Source: CAXDOZ01 sp963991145
Lineage (GTDB): Bacteria > Bacteroidota > Bacteroidia > Chitinophagales > JABDMM01
Assembly (NCBI GenBank): GCA_963991145.1
Contig: CAXDOZ010000098.1
Span: 1 to 8,657, forward strand
Reading direction: 5' to 3'
DNA length: 8,657 nucleotides
Within the stretch, counting starts at the first letter, position 1. Each line of letters opens with the position of its first letter. This document shows, piece by piece, positions 1 through 5,831 of the stretch. The position numbers were made by a program, and so were the translations under genes. Below the pieces are notes generated by a model. The model saw nothing but the letters and a program-made list of their open reading frames with translations. It was not told the origin of the DNA and did not search any database.

Positions 1-653
1 TCCTCATCCTCCGCCTGCATCCAGTCCGGCACCTCAGGCTTGTAATCTTCGCGATACCAAAGAGCCATTACTATCCCTGCCAGTGCTCCTGCCAGGTGAC
101 CCTCCCAGCTGACTCCTTCTCTAATTGGAAGCAAACCAACGATCAATCCACCATGCATTACAATTACTAAAAATGCTATTGCGAGTCCGGCTTTATCCTT
201 TCTAAAAAAGCCCATGAAGATCAGAAAGAAAGAGATCCCGTAGATCAAGCCTGAAGCTCCTATATGATAACTGCCAGGTCTTGCGCTAAACCAAACTGCC
301 AATCCGCCCGCCAGGGCGATGAAAGAACAGATCTTATAAGCGTGATCTTTATAGCTCTTAAATAACAGCACACCGGTAATACCCAGTGACCACATGTTAT
401 TCAGTAAATGATTCCAGTCCCCGTGAATAAATACCCAAAAGAAGATTCCGGGCAATCCTTTTTTCTCTCTTGGAAGAATGCCCAACTGTGTAATACTTGT
501 GAGTCCGAAAGTATCGTAGAGAATGCCTGTAAACCAGTCACTCTTACCAACAGTTTGCACCAGAACGCAGATGATCATAAAGATCAATACCGGAAGGATG
601 GCCGCATACCATTGGTAGCGTTCTTGCTCTTTGTTCTCTTCAATCTCAGACAT
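1..653 (-). CDS. Rhomboid family intramembrane serine protease (3' end cut by window edge)
   Basis: Membrane-embedded protease that cleaves transmembrane substrates within the bilayer; the substrate cannot be told from sequence. The 217 visible residues start with a charged cytosolic tail (MSEIEENKEQE), and about six hydrophobic segments follow. Rhomboid signatures are present in order: an HGDWNHLLNNM block (His82, Asn86, the likely oxyanion-site residues), GASG with the catalytic Ser134 at the start of a helix, and EGHLAGALAG with the catalytic His186 in the last helix. The fold therefore looks complete and active. The visible end is already a hydrophilic tail, so probably only a few C-terminal residues are missing. 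The ATG at 653 is preceded by a modest AGAGG, and no better start is seen upstream. The gene is divergent from the penicillin-acylase gene across a 94-bp spacer. Seen: motifs and frame. Known: the Ser-His dyad of rhomboids. Inferred: activity. Confidence 0.9.
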   Translation of the reverse strand, partial: MSEIEENKEQERYQWYAAILPVLIFMIICVLVQTVGKSDWFTGILYDTFGLTSITQLGILPREKKGLPGIFFWVFIHGDWNHLLNNMWSLGITGVLLFKSYKDHAYKICSFIALAGGLAVWFSARPGSYHIGASGLIYGISFFLIFMGFFRKDKAGLAIAFLVIVMHGGLIVGLLPIREGVSWEGHLAGALAGIVMALWYREDYKPEVPDWMQAEDE

Positions 654-701
654 ATCCTCTAAACAGGAAAAATGGGTCATTTGCTCATTCTCCTGCCACA
701 T

Positions 702-709
702 GAAACATA
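702..709 (-). promoter_or_regulatory. Possible -7 element for the rhomboid gene
   Basis: On the minus strand this reads TATGTTTC, one base from the Bacteroidota -7 consensus TAnnTTTG. It would give a leader of roughly 40 nt before the ATG at 653. A TTTG lies about 25 nt further upstream, somewhat farther than the usual -33 spacing. Pattern match only. Confidence 0.25.
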
Positions 710-723
710 GTGCTTATTATTCA

Positions 724-731
724 TAAATTTG
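724..731 (+). promoter_or_regulatory. Candidate Bacteroidota -7 promoter element for the acylase operon
   Basis: TAAATTTG matches the TAnnTTTG -7 consensus exactly. It lies 16 bp before the TTG start at 748, so the leader would be only about 10 nt. I see no clear TTG or TTTG -33 box at normal spacing. If this promoter is real, the mRNA is nearly leaderless from TTG 748, or translation begins at the downstream ATG at 778. Confidence 0.35.
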
Positions 732-747
732 GAACAAACGCAGCCTC

Positions 748-3168
748 TTGAAAACCATAAAGTTTCTCTCCTACCTGATGATTGCCGCGGTTGGAGGAAT
801 TGGAATCTGGCAACTCGACATACCACATGGTGACATCCCTGCCCTTGGTAGATTATTAAATCCATTTTCAGGCTTTTGGCAAAATGCAGAACCTGTTGAT
901 TTCAAAGCTCCAGCCACACTTTCTCTTGATGGCCTGGAAGCAGAAGTTGAGCTTGTTTACGATGACAGATTGGTGCCGCACATCTATGCACAGAACCTGC
1001 ACGATCTTTACTTTGCTCAAGGCTATGTTCATGCTGCGAACCGACTATGGCAAATGGAAATTCAAACGCATACAGCTGGCGGCAGACTAAGTGAAATTCT
1101 GGGCACTGATCTTCTTGATATGGACCGCAGGAATCGCAGGCTGGGAATGGTTTGGGCTGCTGAAAAAACCGTTGAGTTCATGAGTCATGATAAAAGCTCG
1201 AAAGAGTACCTGGCTATGCAGGCATATTCTGAGGGCGTCAATGCCTATATCAGCAATTTGAAACCCGCTGATTATCCACTTGAGTACAAGCTACTTGGAT
1301 ACGAGCCAGAACCCTGGACAGAGTTAAAGACTGCCCTGCTTTTGAAGTACATGGCCAATACCCTTACAGGTACCGAATACGACCTTGAGAACAGCAATTT
1401 TGCAAACTTCTTTGGTTTTGAATACTGGGAAAAGCTTTACGGTCATAGATGGGATGCAACAGACCCCATCATTCCCGAAGGAACTCCCTGGATAAGAGAT
1501 TCTGCTGCGAAGGATCTGAAATTCCCTAACCCTTTCGAATCTTACCCCGGTAAATCAACTCATCAGGGCGATCCTCTGATCGGTTCGAATAACTGGGCGA
1601 TCTCTCCTGAGAAATCTGCCACAGGAAATCCTATTCTCGCCAGCGATCCACATTTGACGATGACCTTACCTGCAATCTGGTATGAAATGCATCTAGTTGC
1701 CCCAGGACTTAATGTTTACGGTGTTAGCCTTCCAGGTTCACCAGCTGTTACCATTGGTTTCAACGATAACATCGCATGGGGGATCACAAATTCCAGCAGG
1801 GATGTCAAGGACTGGTACAAGATTGAAATGGACAGCAGACAACCCGGCAAATACCTTCTGGATGGTGAGTGGGTAGATCTTGATTATCGCTATGAAGAGA
1901 TCTCAATAAAGGGCCGGGAACCATTCATTGATACAGTAGCCTACACTATTTGGGGACCAATTGTATCACACCCAACTCTTGATTTCAGTGGTGCAAAAGA
2001 TCACGCACTTAGATGGACTGCTCATGATCCTTCTAATGAGCTGGCAGCTCTCATCGGCCTTAACTTTTCTCAGAATCACCAGGATTATATGGATGCCCTC
2101 GACAATTTTGAATGTCCTGGTCAAAACTTTGCTTTCGCCTGTGTCGATGGTGATATTGCGATTCGTCAGCAAGGAAAATTCCCAATCCTTGAACCCGGTC
2201 AGGGAAGATTCCTTCAGGATGGGTCTTCAATTGAAAACGCCTGGAATGGTTTCATACCTTTTGATGAGAACCCTCATATCCTTAATCCAGAGAGAGGCTT
2301 TATCTCAAGCGCTAATCAGGTTCCTACAGATTCTACCTATCCCTATTACTATGGCGGTATCTACGAACACTATAGAAATCGCAGGATAAACAAGGTTTTA
2401 GGCGAATCAGAAGGCATCACGGTTGAGGATATGAAAACCCTGCAAAACGACAACTACAACTGGCAGGCATCTGATGCTCTGCCATTCATGTTGACACATC
2501 TGGGAAGTGCGGCTGATGATGAGAAGATCGCCATGCTTAAGGACTGGAACTACTTTAACAATGCTGATCTCAAAGCTCCTTCCCTTTATCAAATGTGGTG
2601 GGATAGTCTTTACTATTTAATGTGGGATGAATTCGCTTTAGAACAGTTTGAAGGATTTAAGTACCCAACCAGTTTTCACACCACTGAGTTTATCACCAAG
2701 ACAGACCCTAATGATGTCTTCTATGCCAATATCATGGACATCTACGGCGACAATGAGGTTCAAACCTTTAAGGATATAAATGAAATGGCTTTCAAGAAAG
2801 CTGTCCTTGCTTTTGAAGAAGCGGGCGAGCCAGATTGGGGAACAGCTAAAGGTACCTATATCGGTCACCTTGGTCGGATTGAGCCATTTGGAAGATATGA
2901 TGTGCACTGCGGTGGAAACAAGAATATCGTTAATGCCACCGGGAAGACGGCCGGACCAAGCTGGAGGATGATTGTCGAGTTAGGTGACCAGGTCAAACCG
3001 ATAGGGATTTATCCCGGAGGGCAAAGCGGTAACCCCGGTAGCCCTTACTTCGATAATTTCATAGACGATTGGGCAGTTGGCGAGTATTACGAACTCCAGT
3101 TCTTTGACAGATCTTATTGGAATGATGGCAATTCATTGGCTATCCAAACCCTAAAACCTTATAGATGA
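748..3168 (+). CDS. Penicillin acylase family protein (peptidase family S45, Ntn hydrolase)
   Basis: An amidase of the penicillin G acylase / acyl-homoserine-lactone acylase superfamily, 806 residues, in the usual size range. Such enzymes are made as one chain that self-cleaves to expose an N-terminal nucleophile. Here the cleavage point is Gly279-Ser280 in the GSNNWAISP motif, with Ser280 the predicted nucleophile and first residue of the beta chain. The alpha-chain hallmarks VPHIYAQNL and AANRLWQMEIQ...GGRL lie near residues 75-115. Beta-chain hallmarks are ASDPHL, PGSPAVTIGFNDNIAWG, Asn523 in SANQ (near the oxyanion Asn position of E. coli acylase), and a C-terminal GGQSGNPGSPYFDNF. Residues 1-23 form a positively charged then hydrophobic signal or anchor, so the enzyme is probably periplasmic. 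The TTG start was chosen because it keeps the MKTIKFLSYL signal; ATG 778 is the alternative. Acyl substrate (beta-lactam, AHL, other amide) cannot be predicted. The 3' end overlaps the next gene by 4 bp. Confidence 0.93.
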   Translation: MKTIKFLSYLMIAAVGGIGIWQLDIPHGDIPALGRLLNPFSGFWQNAEPVDFKAPATLSLDGLEAEVELVYDDRLVPHIYAQNLHDLYFAQGYVHAANRLWQMEIQTHTAGGRLSEILGTDLLDMDRRNRRLGMVWAAEKTVEFMSHDKSSKEYLAMQAYSEGVNAYISNLKPADYPLEYKLLGYEPEPWTELKTALLLKYMANTLTGTEYDLENSNFANFFGFEYWEKLYGHRWDATDPIIPEGTPWIRDSAAKDLKFPNPFESYPGKSTHQGDPLIGSNNWAISPEKSATGNPILASDPHLTMTLPAIWYEMHLVAPGLNVYGVSLPGSPAVTIGFNDNIAWGITNSSRDVKDWYKIEMDSRQPGKYLLDGEWVDLDYRYEEISIKGREPFIDTVAYTIWGPIVSHPTLDFSGAKDHALRWTAHDPSNELAALIGLNFSQNHQDYMDALDNFECPGQNFAFACVDGDIAIRQQGKFPILEPGQGRFLQDGSSIENAWNGFIPFDENPHILNPERGFISSANQVPTDSTYPYYYGGIYEHYRNRRINKVLGESEGITVEDMKTLQNDNYNWQASDALPFMLTHLGSAADDEKIAMLKDWNYFNNADLKAPSLYQMWWDSLYYLMWDEFALEQFEGFKYPTSFHTTEFITKTDPNDVFYANIMDIYGDNEVQTFKDINEMAFKKAVLAFEEAGEPDWGTAKGTYIGHLGRIEPFGRYDVHCGGNKNIVNATGKTAGPSWRMIVELGDQVKPIGIYPGGQSGNPGSPYFDNFIDDWAVGEYYELQFFDRSYWNDGNSLAIQTLKPYR

Positions 3169-3530
3169 TACGATTTGCAATAGCCCTAATTCTAATCGCC
3201 CTGGTCTCCTGGGGTCTTTCATTCTTTATGCCATGGTGGTCTTTTGCCATTCCGGCTCTGTTCATTCCATTATTCATGAAGCTCAGTCCTGGAAAGGGAT
3301 TCGTTTCCGCTGCTTTAGGAGTGGGTCTTCTTTGGCTGATCATCATTGTGATGCGAAACTCAGCTAATGAGGGAATCTTATCCGGCCGAATGGCCGAGTT
3401 GTTTGGACTGGGAAGCAGCACTTTGATGATCCTGACAAGCATTCTACCTGGAATTGTGGTAGCGGGTATCTTTGGACTCTCTGGAGCTGGAATGAGAACT
3501 GCCTTTGCTAAGAAGAGAAGGAGGAGATAA
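3165..3530 (+). CDS. Small integral membrane protein of unknown function
   Basis: I do not recognise a named family. The 121 residues hold three to four hydrophobic segments (about 2-22, 24-43, 46-66 and 82-105). The second contains an FMPWWSFAIPALFIP stretch, the last is glycine-rich, and the protein ends in a strongly basic KKRRRR tail, probably cytoplasmic. The ATG overlaps the stop of the acylase gene (ATGA), so the two are very likely co-transcribed and translationally coupled. It may assist, anchor or be used alongside the acylase, but that rests on position alone. A hairpin terminator follows 4 nt after the stop. The frame is open throughout with normal membrane-protein composition, so it is likely a real gene rather than a shadow; the opposite-strand frame at 3140-3442 looks spurious. 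Confidence 0.8.
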   Translation: MIRFAIALILIALVSWGLSFFMPWWSFAIPALFIPLFMKLSPGKGFVSAALGVGLLWLIIIVMRNSANEGILSGRMAELFGLGSSTLMILTSILPGIVVAGIFGLSGAGMRTAFAKKRRRR

Positions 3531-3531
3531 C

Positions 3532-3558
3532 AAAAAAGGTCGGCGTGAACCGACCTTT
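3532..3558. terminator. Hairpin terminator, probably bidirectional
   Basis: A perfect 9-bp inverted repeat, AAAGGTCGG (3535-3543) and CCGACCTTT (3550-3558), has a 6-nt CGTGAA loop. It begins just after the TAA of the small membrane protein gene. Read on the minus strand, the GC stem is followed by six T residues, a good intrinsic terminator. On the plus strand only three T follow the GC stem. It probably ends transcripts from both converging sides. Confidence 0.85.
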
Positions 3559-3568
3559 AGAAATCTTA

Positions 3569-3620
3569 TCTCTGCTTATCCAACAACCAATAACTCAAAA
3601 CCCCAAAACGCAAGCAGAGA
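3569..3620. repeat. 9-bp inverted repeat with 34-nt spacer
   Basis: TCTCTGCTT (3569-3577) and AAGCAGAGA (3612-3620) are exact reverse complements separated by 34 nt. The long spacer makes a strong hairpin less likely. It could be part of a longer folded 3' region or simply chance. Confidence 0.4.
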
Positions 3621-3695
3621 AAGGGAAGCCTTGCCATGCTCCCTGATTTCTGACTCAAGTTTATACTGAAAAGTTTATCAAAGAAGTCCCAAACT

Positions 3696-3725
3696 AGCAC
3701 CTGTAGGATCTGATTTACAGATGCT
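3696..3725 (-). terminator. Hairpin just downstream of the CAP gene, possible weak terminator
   Basis: AGCACCTGTA (3696-3705) and TACAGATGCT (3716-3725) form a 10-bp inverted repeat with a 10-nt loop and one mismatch. In minus-strand RNA that mismatch becomes a G-U wobble, so the fold is complete only in the transcript of the CAP gene, whose stop is 20 nt upstream. The following AGTTTGGG is a poor T-tract, so this may be a 3'-end stabilising hairpin or a leaky terminator backed up by the one at 3532-3558. Confidence 0.45.
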
Positions 3726-3744
3726 TATGCTGAATTGATAAGTG

Positions 3745-4356
3745 TTAGTCCTCCCAGGCGACTCCGAAATCCTGAACCGCCAGGTAGTATTGGTAACCAC
3801 CCTTTGCTACATCCTTCTCAAAACAGATTGCAATACCAGAAAGCTCAAGCTCTTTATCGAGTAGGATTGCTTTATGACCGGGTGAGTTAAGCCAAAGTTT
3901 GATCAGATCATCTCCAAACTCGCGATAAGTGCCGGGCGATTGCACATCGATGTAATTCTTAGCGATATTCTCACTAACTCTTTGACCATTAAATCCGCGA
4001 TTGTCAACCCGGTCCATTAGAGTTTTATAGCCCTTATTCTTCTTATCTGTATGACTGAAAAAGTTCTGATAAGCCATGTGACAGGCGTGATCCATGGAGG
4101 CCAGATATAGCGGCTCATTGTAAACCAGATCATCTGCTCCTTTCTTTCTTCTGGCTTCATTTGCAGCCTGCCAAACAGAGATGTGAATTAAAGCAAGATC
4201 AACTCCTTTTGGATCAATTTTCTGGTCGAGATCATCTCCATATATCATTTCAATACTGTCGCTGGACATCGCAAGCATTGAAACATCCTGAGCACAAATG
4301 ATAAGTGGAAACAGGAAAAGACCGGCAGATAATAGGTATATTTTAATTGCTTTCAT
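3745..4356 (-). CDS. Secreted CAP-domain (SCP/PR-1-like) protein
   Basis: A 203-residue exported protein of the CAP superfamily (cysteine-rich secretory, antigen 5, pathogenesis-related 1). The bacterial members are mostly of unknown function. A clear signal peptide covers about residues 1-22, with likely cleavage near CAQ-D. The CAP domain spans roughly 58-200 and shows the family motifs: a first helix with NEARRKKG, FFSHT with His102, SENIA with Glu129, LNSPGHKAILL with His161, and a final YYLAVQDFG strand. The cavity His/Glu residues typical of CAP proteins are thus kept. The ATG at 4356 begins the signal peptide and has no Shine-Dalgarno sequence. The gene stands alone, divergent from the DUF899-type gene across 59 bp; I see no convincing promoter there. 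A hairpin lies 20 nt past the stop. Secretion and fold are well supported; the biological role is not. Confidence 0.88.
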   Translation of the reverse strand: MKAIKIYLLSAGLFLFPLIICAQDVSMLAMSSDSIEMIYGDDLDQKIDPKGVDLALIHISVWQAANEARRKKGADDLVYNEPLYLASMDHACHMAYQNFFSHTDKKNKGYKTLMDRVDNRGFNGQRVSENIAKNYIDVQSPGTYREFGDDLIKLWLNSPGHKAILLDKELELSGIAICFEKDVAKGGYQYYLAVQDFGVAWED

Positions 4357-4415
4357 GACGGTTGATATGATGTTAACAAAGCATTCTATTCTATAACGAC
4401 CAAATCCCCTTTATT
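4357..4415. promoter_or_regulatory. Short divergent intergenic region
   Basis: These 59 bp must carry the 5' signals of both the CAP gene (minus) and the DUF899-type gene (plus) unless promoters lie inside the coding regions. It is AT-rich and contains a GTTAAC palindrome and an ATTCT tandem pair. No exact TAnnTTTG element is seen on either strand; the closest is a TTTG on the minus strand with a poor upstream half. Confidence 0.3.
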
Positions 4416-4985
4416 ATGGAAAACATTCAAGATCAGGTTCAAAGACTAGATTCCGAAATCCGTGCCAAAATAGAAGAAAGAAACAAGCTTCGATTACAAA
4501 TTGAACCAGAGATAATCCCTGATTACGATCTTTTCGATAGGGATGGAAATCCGACCAGGCTGTCCAGTTTTTTTAATGGAAAAGACGAACTCCTTTTAAT
4601 TCATAACATGGGAAAAGGCTGCGTCTATTGTACAATGTGGGCAGATGGATTCAGAGGAGATGCACGTCATCTCAACGATAGAATGTCGATGGTTTTGACC
4701 TCACCTGACAGTCCGGAGATCATGAAGGACTTTGCAGACTCACGTGATTGGGATTATCCTGTTGCAAGCTATCACGGTACTCAGTTTGCTCATGAGATGG
4801 GCTTTGCAGAAGATCGGGAAGGTAGAACATTTTACGCGCCGGGAGTCTCGGCACTAGTGAAAGACGGAGATAAGATCATGCGTGTTTCCTATGACAGTTT
4901 TGGGCCAGGAGACCTTTACAATACTCCCTGGCATTTCTTTGAAATGTTCCCAAAATCAGTGAACGGCTGGATGCCTAAATACTAG
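4416..4985 (+). CDS. Thioredoxin-like DUF899 family protein
   Basis: A 189-residue cytosolic protein (no signal peptide) with a thioredoxin-like fold of the DUF899 type, related to AhpC/TSA proteins. Residues 1-30 form a charged, likely coiled-coil helix. They are followed by IIPDYDLFDRDGNPTRLSSFF, matching the strand region before the active site in peroxiredoxin-like proteins. The core LLLIHNMGKGCVYCTMWADGF gives a CxxC pair, Cys69 and Cys72, with the CxxWADGF context typical of DUF899. Later motifs are YPVASYHGTQFAHEMGF and a C-terminal NTPWHFFEMFP. It is somewhat shorter than many DUF899 members. The substrate is unknown; a thiol redox role is inferred from CVYC. The TAG stop falls in the CTAG shared with the convergent EEP gene. 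The ATG was chosen because it starts the coiled-coil helix; no ribosome site is evident. Confidence 0.75.
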   Translation: MENIQDQVQRLDSEIRAKIEERNKLRLQIEPEIIPDYDLFDRDGNPTRLSSFFNGKDELLLIHNMGKGCVYCTMWADGFRGDARHLNDRMSMVLTSPDSPEIMKDFADSRDWDYPVASYHGTQFAHEMGFAEDREGRTFYAPGVSALVKDGDKIMRVSYDSFGPGDLYNTPWHFFEMFPKSVNGWMPKY

Positions 4986-5830
4986 TTGAAGGTAACGATC
5001 GCTTCAAGAGCGTGGTGGTCAGACAGCCAATACTTTTCATCCTTCCATTGATTGTGAAAGATGCGAATGAATCGATCCATATTCACCTTTGAATCAGGAT
5101 CATTCCGCAGGAGGATGTAATCTATTTCATCCTGACCATCGCGAACGGTGCTCTGGTGGATGGATAGTAATTCTCCATTCTCAGCCTCAAGCACATTAAG
5201 CATCTCCTGATATTGAGCTGTGTCAAATGAGCTGGTATTAAAATCACCACAAAGGAATTGAGGCACTCCTTCCTTTTGATGGCGATCAAGTAGCTGTGCA
5301 ATCTCTGGATACTGGGTGCTTTTTACCTTATTGGGTCCGGCTTCAAGATGGGTCCCCAAAATTTGAAAGCTGTTTTCTCCCCACTGACCTTCAAGGAGTA
5401 AAGCTCCTTTTCTGGCAAAACAATCATCTAAATGGCATTTCTTAAAATCGATGGTGCCCAGTTCCAGGAGTGGTATTTTGCTCAAGACCCATATACCACT
5501 ATTGGTCACCACAGGAGTCTTTTTATTGTTAGCTGGACCATACTCATAGGGATAATCCTCTGAAAGACGGTCCCACAGGATCTTCCTTGTTCGAGAGTGA
5601 AATGCTTCCTGAAAAACAATGATATCATAGCCCTCCGGGCCGATGGCTTCTGGGATCTTCTTTGATCTCTTGCGCTTTCCGGTAAGGAGCACAAAGCGAG
5701 GCAGCATGTAGATATTCCAGCTTAGGATCTTGAGTTCAGACAACTCGGTTTGCTCAACTTGATCCTGTGAAATCGCCTCCTTCGAGGCAAAGAATAAAGG
5801 AAGAAGGAGGAGAAGGCAGGCAATGCGCAT
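4982..5830 (-). CDS. Secreted endonuclease/exonuclease/phosphatase family protein, sphingomyelinase-like
   Basis: A metal-dependent phosphodiesterase of the EEP superfamily, 282 residues. A signal peptide (MRIACLLLLLPLFFASK, about residues 1-21) indicates export. EEP motifs in order: LSWNIYMLP with Asn39, VFQEAF with metal-ligand Glu75, GTHLEA with His161, CGDFN with Asp196/Asn198, EIDYILL with Asp237, and LSDHHAL with the catalytic-type Asp271-His272. The opening NIYMLP, the EAFHSRTR and the DRLSEDYPY segment resemble bacterial neutral sphingomyelinases more than DNA-repair nucleases, so phospholipid or sphingolipid phosphodiester cleavage is plausible but unproven. The start is the ATG at 5830, 1 nt after the stop of the lipoprotein gene. 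The frame stays open 153 nt further upstream, but that would bury the signal peptide inside a long overlap. It is last in the four-gene run, likely translationally coupled. Confidence 0.85.
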   Translation of the reverse strand: MRIACLLLLLPLFFASKEAISQDQVEQTELSELKILSWNIYMLPRFVLLTGKRKRSKKIPEAIGPEGYDIIVFQEAFHSRTRKILWDRLSEDYPYEYGPANNKKTPVVTNSGIWVLSKIPLLELGTIDFKKCHLDDCFARKGALLLEGQWGENSFQILGTHLEAGPNKVKSTQYPEIAQLLDRHQKEGVPQFLCGDFNTSSFDTAQYQEMLNVLEAENGELLSIHQSTVRDGQDEIDYILLRNDPDSKVNMDRFIRIFHNQWKDEKYWLSDHHALEAIVTFN

Positions 5831-5831
5831 T

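Larger units (their letters stand above)
3559..3744. other. Intergenic gap with inverted repeats, no firm gene
   Basis: This 186-bp gap lies between the terminator and the stop of the CAP gene. It holds two inverted repeats (3569-3620 and 3696-3725) and a 23-codon minus-strand frame from an ATG at 3637 to a TAA at 3566. That frame would encode a hydrophobic peptide starting MARLPFLCLRFG, and its stop lies 8 nt before the terminator stem. An AGGGAG sits almost against its ATG, too close for a normal ribosome site. I do not call it a gene. No tRNA or other RNA family is recognised. Confidence 0.5.

Noticed and set aside
408..662. 84-codon plus-strand frame opposite the rhomboid gene
   Set aside because: It lies antisense to a gene with all rhomboid motifs, and its translation has no domain-like character.
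677..865. 62-codon minus-strand frame across the divergent spacer and the start of the acylase gene
   Set aside because: It covers the promoter region and the acylase signal peptide on the opposite strand; its sequence shows no recognisable feature.
1961..2389. 142-codon plus-strand frame inside the acylase gene
   Set aside because: It is in another frame of a well-supported S45 coding region and is a shadow of it.
3140..3442. 100-codon minus-strand frame opposite the small membrane protein
   Set aside because: The plus-strand frame has membrane spans, ATGA coupling and a terminator; the antisense frame has scattered Arg/Pro-rich sequence without a fold signature.
3566..3637. 23-codon minus-strand frame as a definite small-protein gene
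   Set aside because: It is too short to call, lacks a properly spaced ribosome site, and contains both arms of an inverted repeat; kept only as part of the intergenic finding.
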